Of a DNA stretch of 64,000 bases, positions 57,378-64,000 are shown piece by piece. Each line of letters starts with the position of its first letter. Positions within the stretch are counted from its first letter, which is position 1. The stretch is taken from assembly GCA_946800325.1 (NCBI GenBank), contig OX326960.1, forward strand, positions 39,935,842 to 39,999,841, given 5' to 3'. The translations under genes and the position numbers were made by a program. Source of the DNA: Luzula sylvatica (lineage: Eukaryota; Streptophyta; Magnoliopsida; Poales; Juncaceae). The notes under the pieces were generated by a model. That model searched no databases. It was given only the letters and a program-made list of their open reading frames with translations, and was not told where the DNA came from.

Positions 57378-58278
57378 TTTTGTTAGAATGACGTATTCAT
57401 TCTGTGTTTCACCAATTTTGATGTGTATTGTGTTCGTTATATGTTTGAATATCAGAATGTCTACTTGCTACAATGTTCAAAATGATAATGTATATGGTTC
57501 ATACCAACGGTCCCATAGCATAGTGGTGAGGTGCTCAACACATGATACAATAAGTCTTGAGTTTGAGTCCCGTTGGTATTATCAATAAAAAATATGAAAC
57601 CAAATATATCCACCATTCGCGGATTAGGTTTCTTTCAAAAAAAAAAAAAAAAAATGATTCCTAATTGTTTGGCTGTAATTTGGATTTTGACTCCGGCGCT
57701 ATAATGATGTTATAACGCTGTTACTTAATTAAATAAGTCATTGTGTTTTATTTGTGATTTATGTTATTGTTCATAGTTTAATTAATTGCTTACTATTGTT
57801 AATTATAATTTGTTATTTGTTATGCTATTTAATTATTTTGCACAACTGTTTATTCTTGCGTGAACACAAATTCACAATTACAAATATGTAACTAAATTTG
57901 AAGCATGTAAAATATATCTAACTATCACTGCTCCCGCGCGATTGCGCGGGTTTATTTTTTTTATCATGTTCTCGTTTTCTTTATTTGGTAGTGTGTATTT
58001 GTGCACATGTGTCGCGAAAATTATTTTTAGTGGAAGCGAAGTAAAGCAATTGCGCGGGACCTCTAAAAGACGGAATAATTGCGCGGGACCTTAGAAACCG
58101 AGGAATTTACATGACTAACGTGGATACCAATTTTTAGATTCTCGAAATCCTATTTTCATTGATTGTTTACTGTTTGCATTGCCTATGGGCATTTATTTAT
58201 GAACGAAGACACAATTTATCTCGAATTGAATAGTTCTACGGTATGTGTTGATTGCATGCATTATATGAACGAATCATG
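57378..58278. other. NOI 3' flank, SINE and AT-rich spacer
   Basis: Outside the SINE no gene is seen. CCCGCGCGATTGCGCGGG at 57932-57949 is a perfect hairpin, and GCAATTGCGCGGGACCT recurs at 58047 and 58078; these recall Helitron ends but no CTRR terminus follows. Confidence 0.45.
57505..57653 (+). mobile_element. tRNA-derived SINE with poly-A tail
   Basis: CATAGCATAGTGGTGAGGTG (A-box-like) at about 57516 and GAGTTTGAGTCCCG (B box) at 57559-57572 are spaced as in a Pol III promoter; a short body follows and it ends in A18 (57636-57653). The sequence CCAACGG...CCGTTGG pairs the ends of the tRNA-like head. Not a functional tRNA: arms do not fold properly. Confidence 0.75.
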
Positions 58279-58683
58279 TGAAGGAAATACAGTTTTGGAT
58301 CAACGGTAAAATGGTACGTAAAAGGACAAACGAACGCACGCGTTCGTGGGCTCAAGAAACAATTTTAGTAAAACTGGCATAACTTTCAGATAACGACTCC
58401 AATTCGAGATAGGCACAATGATCACAATCATTTTTCGTTTTAACATGGGTAGTCATGATGGAGTGACTAGATCCCGCTCATGGGCTTGTAGAGCTTTGGA
58501 AACAGCCTACTGCCATCGTTAAACGAATCTACACGGTCACACAACGAGTCGTACTATGTCGGGCTTGATTACAAGAATTGGCACATAGGATGTGCATGGC
58601 TTGGTATTTTGATACGCGACCTATATTCTCTAAGATCGTGCATATTGGATATGCATGAGTACCTTTTAGGTAGATCTGAAATT

Positions 58684-58694
58684 GAGTGGGAGAC
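58684..58694 (+). other. Polypurine tract
   Basis: GAGTGGGAGAC, identical to the tract at 4695-4705 on the other strand, directly before the LTR. Confidence 0.8.
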
Positions 58695-59695
58695 TGAAAT
58701 AAATACAGTTTCGGATCAACCGTAAAAGTGTACACAAGGATAAACGAACGTACGCGTTCGTAGGCATAAGAAACAGTTTTAGTAAAACTAGCATAAATTT
58801 CAATAGAAAACTCCAATTTGAATGGTTCAAATTGGGTTAGATCGATAATGAGATTATCTAGAACTTTCATGTAGAAATATATTTCATTTGAACGAAGCAT
58901 CAGTGTCGTTTTAATGAAATACCGAAAGGGTGCGACAATTTGACATACAGTTAGTAAAACTGTCGTAACTTTGGCATCCAAACTCCAATTGGGCCAGGCC
59001 AAATTGGGTTGGAAATATAACAAGATTATCTACAACTTTCGTGAAGGTTTGAAGTCGGTTGGAACGATTTAATATTTTCGTTTCAACAGAATACTGAAAG
59101 AGTGTGTGCAGTTTTCTGTTTGAAGAGGTGTATAGTAGATATACATACCTTTTGGTCCATCCTTATCCTATGTTGTATAAATATGATGTTTCTCTCTCTC
59201 TCTAACAGTCCAATTCATTCTATCCAGAGAATTAATCCAGAAATAGAGAGTCGTCTTTCAGAGAGTGAAAGGGTGCGAAAAGAGAGAAACGAGAAAAACG
59301 GTTTTTCTCGGTTTAGAGAATTAATTCAATCAAGCAAGTTTACCGGTACACCGTCTAGGCAGGTATACCCGTAACCGAGGTGCTACGGCTCAAGGTGGAT
59401 ACGAGTAGAGGAGCGACATCTATGGCTCTTCGATTGTGATCAAACCGGAGGCGTTCATGGAGTCCAAACGGTGGGAGACGTGCGGTATGGGACGCACGGG
59501 CTAGTCACCAACGTGACACCGGAAAAGAGAAGGATGCAAGCGATCAACCCTTCGTGCGTGATCAATTTCACGCTGGTAATCGTCTATCCTTCTTTGCATC
59601 GTACTCTCGAAGTCGAGGCGTGATCTCGGGTTTTTGGAACCGGACCGGGCCTTCATATCCGCTGCGCGGGCCCGGGGTCGGGATAATTCCCTTCA
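58695..59695 (+). mobile_element. Long terminal repeat, 1001 bp
   Basis: Starts TGAAATAAATACAG, ends TTCCCTTCA. TATA box TATAAATA at 59176-59183 followed by CTCTCTCTCT. Aligns with 3673-4694 and 11675-12682. Downstream of the end there is no TGGTATCAGAGC, as expected for a 3' LTR. Confidence 0.87.
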
Positions 59696-59699
59696 CCCA

Positions 59700-60030
59700 A
59701 GGCAACATATTTGATTCCCCGCGTACTCAATCCAGAACACGGGAACCCGATGCAACATATTCAATTCCGCGTACTCAATCCAGATCACAGAAACCCGAGG
59801 CAACAAAATCAAGGCAACTCAAATCAAGGCAACAAAATCAAGGCGGCTCAAATCAAGGCAACAAAATCAATTCCCCCGTTTACTCAATCCACAACACGGA
59901 ACGCGCGGCAACTCGTTCGGTCCCCCTCATACTCAGTCGAAACTGCAGAACCCGAGTCACCCAAATTAGTTCCCCCGTGTACTCAATCCAGCACACGTAA
60001 CCTGTGACAACTCCCCACATACTTAATCCA
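59700..60030. repeat. Minisatellite of TACTCAATCCAGAACAC units
   Basis: About seven units of (G)TACTCAATCCA(G/C)AACACG with CAAGGCAACA or AATCAAGGCAAC spacers. It adjoins the LTR end. Overlapping frames are not genes. Confidence 0.8.
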
Positions 60031-60380
60031 GAACCTAACGATTTGTGCGAATCAAATCATTCACCATTACTCTGACTGCACCCTGTAAAGAATCAAGCAA
60101 AAAAAATTAGAACAGGAAGTTGAAATCGAAACATAATTGGATTACTCAATAATGAATCACAAAAATCAAATTTATTAAGTAGCAGTATGCTAAATAATAA
60201 TAATAAATTATATGCTAAATCGACATAAGTATTTAGCTAAATTGAAAGAGACATAAGTCACAATTTACTCAATAATGATTCTTATTATATGCTAGATTGA
60301 AATCAAAACAAAATTGGATTTACCCTGTAAAGAAGAAGATGAAGAACAATGGACACCCAAACCCGTACCAGTATGCTCCT
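60031..60380. other. Spacer, possibly intron or 3' part of the candidate gene
   Basis: AT-rich; TTTACAGGGTGCAGTCAGAG on the minus strand near 60095-60070 could be an acceptor and short exon for the candidate gene at 60385-60840. Otherwise nothing. Confidence 0.3.
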
Positions 60381-60384
60381 CCTG

Positions 60385-60840
60385 TGCTGTAGCAGCCACT
60401 GTACAGACCAAAAATTAACGGAAAAAATGAGCAATGAAAATCATTTATCGAGAAGTCACAACCACAATTATCAACTAATTAGCCCTAGATAAGTGATTGT
60501 TTCATCTAAAAACTAAAAATTGAATTCACAATTCGAAATTTAGACCTGATAACAACATCGAGGCTGCTAACATCTTCTTCACTGTTGGCGGGCGGCAAAT
60601 CGCCATACATATGAGCTGCAGTCGTCCTAGGTTAGTTTTTTATCGCGACCGGAGGAACACAAAGAAGTTTTCATCCAGACAAAGCAGATTGAAGATTTTG
60701 TCAAGCGAGGCGTCGCCACGGGGAGAGGAAAGAGCGAAACCGGCGAAACCCTAGAAATCGCCTTCTCTGTGGCGGTCGCGAGATTGGGTCGAGCGGAGAA
60801 AAATAGGGAGAGAGAAAGAGCGAAGACATTTATACAGGGG
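60385..60840 (-). other. Candidate gene 5' end (promoter, leader, first exons)
   Basis: On the minus strand, TATAAATG near 60834-60827 is followed by CTTTCTCTCTC, CTAGGGTTTCGCC and a GC-richer leader, the usual look of a plant gene start. ATG codons lie near 60610; a short exon could end AT(C/G)AG before GTCTAAATT at about 60548, and TGTACAG at 60404-60398 could be the next acceptor. A CCACGTCACC motif (ACGT core) is about 140 bp upstream of the TATA. The putative peptide (MYGDLPPANSEED) is too short to assign. The gene would be cut off by the repeat and LTR at 58.3-60.0 kb. Speculative. Confidence 0.35.
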
Positions 60841-61021
60841 TATGAACATAGGCTTGGGACACCATGGAACATAGAGGAAAATAGCTTGGGTCTACAAACG
60901 CCGAGCTCATTTAAAAACGAACGATCAGGATGAAAAATCAAATTTTAATGCTTGATCGGACGGCTGAAAAGGCACGGGTGACGTGGCAGATTGTAAAAAC
61001 AGGAATTTCTCAAAAAATATT

Positions 61022-61146
61022 AGTATCATTAATATGTGTGTGCGTGCGGGTGCATGCGTGTGTGTGCGTGCGTGCGTGTGCGTGCGGGTGCATGCGTGTG
61101 TGTGCGTGCGTGCGTGTGCGTGCGTGCGCATGCGTGTGTGTGTGTG
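61022..61146. repeat. TG-rich microsatellite
   Basis: GTGCGTGCGTGTG and GTGCATGCGTGTGTG units, with a 50-bp higher-order repeat. Cys/Val- or His/Thr-rich frames across it are artefacts. Confidence 0.93.
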
Positions 61147-61154
61147 AACAAGAG

Positions 61155-61662
61155 AGGAAGAGAAAAAAAATTGTTTTTCTCCATCATAGAATATCGAATG
61201 GAGATTAAGCAAGTTTATACACGTGTTGTCTCGGCAAGTATGTCTATAACCGTTAGACCACAACTCACGGTAGATACGAGTAAATAAGTGACACTTGTGA
61301 CTTAGATGGTGATCAAACGGAAGTTGGGGTATGACCGAAATCGTTTCGGTTTACCTTAAATGAAAAGTATGTGTTCTTGACGGTGTCAAGTCGTGCAGGA
61401 ATGAGATGCATAGTCGTGCAGGAATTGGATGCACGTGTTGCAGGAGTGGAAATCACGATGGAAAACACGACGGGTGAAAGGCTTCAGTCGGAGTGGAAAA
61501 CAAGATGGAAGAAACGCTACAATCCTTCGTTCACCATTAATTTGATGTGGTATGGTTGCATGTTCTTCCGAATTCGATGACGTGATCCTGAATTATGGAA
61601 AAAGCACCGCTTCCTTCATCCGCTGCGGGGGGCGCGGGACGTGGGGCCGGCGATTTTCCAAC
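61155..61662 (+). mobile_element. Old diverged LTR fragment, initiator-Met family
   Basis: Collinear with 59275-59690: GCAAGTTTATACACGTG against GCAAGTTTACCGGTACACCG, GGTAGATACGAGTA against GGTGGATACGAGTA, GTGATCAAACGGAAG against GTGATCAAACCGGAGG, and CCGCTGCGGGGGGCGCGGG against CCGCTGCGCGGGCCCGGGG. Identity is clearly lower than between the other LTRs, so it is an earlier insertion. The 5' half is missing. Confidence 0.72.
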
Positions 61663-61814
61663 AATCACCCTTTGTGAAAAACAAAGGTTCCTTTATAATT
61701 CCATTGACAAGCAAAGTCGTTGGGCTTGTTGCTTGGGAGTCCTTTTTCTCATTCTTGATTTGTGTTGTAAAAGTGTCGAAATAGTAAAAGTTACGTAACA
61801 ATTTCCCACCAGCA

Positions 61815-63035
61815 CATTTTTAGGACTCTCCAAGGTTTAAATTGATGTTTGTAATCATTTTGTGAAAAAACAGAAGTTCATAATTTTATTCTGAATATGC
61901 ATAAAATCGTGTCGTAAGAATTGCGAAACAAATATTTCGCACAAAATCCACACTTTTTGTACTCCCAAGACGTAAATTAATAGTTAGAACCATTTGTATA
62001 AAAAATTCAAATATTTGTCATATTTTTTCTCACAACATAAAAAATATTGTCGCAAAAGTTTCAAAAAAATAATTCTCAATTAGACTCCCCAAGGCATCAA
62101 TAGTTTGTTTGATACATGTCTTGTGAAAACAAAAAAAAAATCTTAATGATTTTAAATCAGGTAAATCACTACAACAGATGGGAGTATTAGCGACGGGGGT
62201 ATGCCATCAGCGACGGCCCGTCGCAAATAAAACAACCTTTCTGCGACGGCCCGTCGCAGAAGAGCATTACCGACGGTTTTATTAGCCACGGCCCGTCGGT
62301 GATGTTCAAATTTTTCCGTCGGCCCGTCGCTAAACTTCGAAACCGTCGCTAATAGTTTGCAACGGCCCGTCAGTGATGCTAGCCCCGTCGCTAATACCCT
62401 TCCTACGGCCCGTCGGTGAAAGAATCCCCGTCGCAGAAAGGTTACGCTACATTTTCAAAAAAATCGCCAAATTTTCAAAAATTCTCCGTCGGCCCGTCGT
62501 TACGCGAAACCGTCGCTAATGCTCTTCTCCTACGGCCCGTCGCTAATAGAGCCGTCGCTAATACCCTTCCGACGGCCCGTCGGTGATGTTGTATACACCT
62601 TCTTATATATCCCGCTGGCCTCCTCCTCTCTCTTTAACATTAATGTTGTGTTGTAAATATCATATTTTTCTAAAAAACACATTTTGTAGAACCACATGTA
62701 GATTATTTATAACACTTTGTTGTAAAAAAAAACACAACTTAATAATGTTCTATCTAACCAGCAAAAAGATATCTCTTCAAAATAGTGAAACAAATTTTCG
62801 CAAAAAATAAAGTTTGGTATTCCTCCATGCTTAAATAGTTGTTTAGAATCATTTATCCCGAAAAAACAACTTCTCGTCATGAGAAGTTTTTTTATCATAA
62901 AAGGTCCGGGAATAAGTTTTTTTCAAAACACATGTTTTAGACTTTCCAAAGCACAAATAGATGGTACGGATTATTTTTTAAACACCAAAATTTCGTCATG
63001 TTTTTCTTATGATGCAAAATTTTATTGTTTCGTAC
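61815..63035. repeat. Diverged tandem repeat, unit about 125-135 bp
   Basis: Units begin with (G/T)ACT(C/T)(T/C)CCAAGG-like strings at 61824, 61962, 62085, about 62816 and 62939, followed by TAAAT, a GAATCATTT stretch and AAAATTTGTCG/CGCAAAA. They are heavily diverged. The array was split by the element at 62167-62596. Confidence 0.6.
62167..62596. mobile_element. Small CACTA-type element
   Basis: Starts CACTACAACAGATGGGAG, the CACTA terminal sequence, followed by dense subterminal repeats of CGACGGCCCGTCGC. The far end TGTTGTATAC is a weakened inverted copy of CACTACAACA. The 3-bp target duplication is not visible. No transposase. Confidence 0.75.
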
Positions 63036-63489
63036 ACGTGTTAACATTGATATCTTAATGGAGTGATGATATGAAGTTTCGTTTCAATCCTTTTACCGAT
63101 GATGTGTTATTTGTTGAATGTATTGTTTAGGTGATAAATGAGTAAATAGATCTGGTTTAACACATGAGTATGTAATTTGTATATATTAAATAAATATATA
63201 TTAAATAAGTAAATAAATCTGGTTTAACAACTATTTGTCTAATACGGGTGTTTGTCTTATTTTTTTGGTTTACCATTAACGGTCAACAAATCAACCGACG
63301 TGGAAAAATTAGAAAAATGCAAGTGCATTTTTCCTCAAAAATTTTGTACCCAAAAACTTCGAAAATATTTGTTGTGTTATTTTTTATTTATTGTTAAGCA
63401 CATATTAAAATTTTCAAAATGAATTTGTTGATAATTATTTAAAAAAACATACATTTTAAATTCATAACATCAAACTAAAATGCAAAAAA
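63036..63489. other. AT-rich spacer, no gene seen
   Basis: Probably the 3' flank of the glycine-rich gene on the minus strand. TAAATAAGTAAATA(A/G)ATCTGGTTTAAC is repeated at 63140 and 63200. Confidence 0.5.
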
Positions 63490-63491
63490 TG

Positions 63492-63771
63492 TCAGTGTCT
63501 ATCTCCATCCTCTCCTCCTCCACCGTAGCCGCCGCCGTTACCACCTCCAACACCAATGCCAACTCCAATTCCAACTCCACCCCCAAATCCACCTCCCAAT
63601 CCGCCACCGAATCCATGACCAGTACCCAAACCACCACCTATTCCACCATCACCGTTACCTCCACCTATTCCACCACCACCACCACCACCACCAAATCCTC
63701 CACCTCCTAGACCACCACCAGCTCCAAATCCTACACCTTGACCACCTCCAATCCCATCCCCAATATTAATT
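63492..63771 (-). CDS. Glycine-rich protein, last exon
   Basis: About 90 codons of Gly-rich sequence (GGGGFGGGGGGGGIGGG, then VGIGVGIGVGGGNGGGYGGG) ending EDGDRH and TGA. A strong acceptor (TTTTTCTTTTAG) lies directly upstream at 63772-63785, so the first exon, expected to hold a signal peptide, is upstream on this strand, to the right: either within the last 200 bases or beyond the window. Such proteins are usually secreted cell-wall structural proteins. The opposite strand reads Ser/Thr/Asn rich and is the shadow. Low-complexity sequence limits certainty. Confidence 0.6.
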
Positions 63772-63785
63772 CTAAAAGAAAAACT

Positions 63786-64000
63786 CAACAATAACATGCG
63801 ATGGATAGATAAATAATCAGAATATTTAATGCACTTCCGAAATAAGAGTCATAATATTATGAGAAAAATTCTCCTATATCCCTACTAAACTCATAAATTA
63901 CATATTTGTCACTCTTAATTTCAAATAACATATTTATCCCTACTAAAATTTATTAGTATCAAATTTATCCAAAGTTAACTATTTTGTTAAATTTATCAGA
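63786..64000. other. Probable intron of the glycine-rich gene
   Basis: AT-rich, no frame. Includes ATTTATCC phrases like those of nearby dispersed repeats. Confidence 0.35.

Larger units (their letters stand above)
58279..59695 (+). mobile_element. LTR element of the initiator-Met family, internally deleted
   Basis: Order: 5' LTR fragment (58279 to about 58409, starting TGAAGGAAATACAG), about 285 bp of internal 3' sequence, polypurine tract (58684-58694), full LTR (58695-59695). The internal piece matches the one at 4706-5095 (GATAGGCACAATGATCAC). This is an element that lost most of its 5' LTR and body. No coding frame. No target duplication found (TCATG against CCCAA). Confidence 0.85.

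Noticed and set aside
57510..57580. Functional tRNA gene
   Set aside because: Has A and B boxes but cannot form the cloverleaf and is followed by a SINE body with a poly-A tail.
57932..57949. Helitron 3' end at the CCCGCGCGATTGCGCGGG hairpin
   Set aside because: No CTRR terminus within the next 30 bases on either strand; left as an unexplained hairpin.
59554..60007. Frames of 98-148 codons over the LTR end and minisatellite
   Set aside because: Repeat-driven; they cross the LTR boundary and resemble no protein.
61036..61287. Cys/Val-rich and His/Thr-rich frames
   Set aside because: Translation of the TG-rich microsatellite.
63480..63710. Ser/Thr/Asn-rich plus-strand frame
   Set aside because: Shadow of the glycine-rich exon on the minus strand, which has a good acceptor.

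Overview
This is nuclear DNA from a flowering plant, most likely a eudicot. The evidence is split genes with GT-AG introns, very AT-rich spacers, plant-only gene families (VQ protein, nsLTP, TGA bZIP, NOI/RIN4-like) and dense plant transposons (Copia and Gypsy-type LTRs, hAT, Mutator, CACTA, Helitron, LINE, SINE). No rRNA, functional tRNA, organelle, bacterial or CRISPR sequence was seen. The species cannot be named from the sequence.

Layout. 0-17.7 kb is transposon nest: a hAT end, a broken copy of the gene at 17.8-19.4 kb, a rearranged LTR element primed by initiator-Met tRNA, a Copia pol remnant cut by a solo LTR, a hAT inside the Copia LTR, then a short tandem duplication whose two copies were hit by different transposons (solo LTR with duplication CGTGG; Mutator-like element with a 9-bp duplication that itself holds a hAT). 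17.7-30.2 kb is the first gene island: a conserved plant gene of unknown function (-), a lipid-transfer protein (-), the plastid atypical kinase ABC1K3 (+) and a SIB1-like VQ protein (-), with small hAT elements and a SINE between them. 30.2-53.6 kb is repeats again: a self-nested hAT family split by a solo LTR that carries a palindromic minisatellite, a 5.8-kb Mutator element with exact 9-bp target duplication carrying a transposase and a plant-mobile-domain gene, a LINE fragment, a Helitron and MITEs. 53.6-57.4 kb is the second gene island: a class II TGA bZIP factor followed on the same strand by a NOI/RIN4-like membrane peptide. 57.4-64 kb holds a SINE, another copy and an old remnant of the initiator-Met LTR family, a possible gene 5' end (-), a diverged tandem repeat with a CACTA insertion, and the last exon of a glycine-rich protein (-).

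Three of the host genes (VQ/SIB-like, class II TGA, NOI) belong to families linked to salicylate or immune signalling. They are far apart and no operon-like logic is implied. Element boundaries given with target duplications were read directly base by base; those without are approximate. The most unusual signals are: the same 14-bp palindrome with two AACGG (MYB-type) cores amplified inside two different LTR elements; the intact-ended Mutator element with a captured PMD gene; two GC-AG introns, one in each main gene island; and several exactly datable nested insertions.
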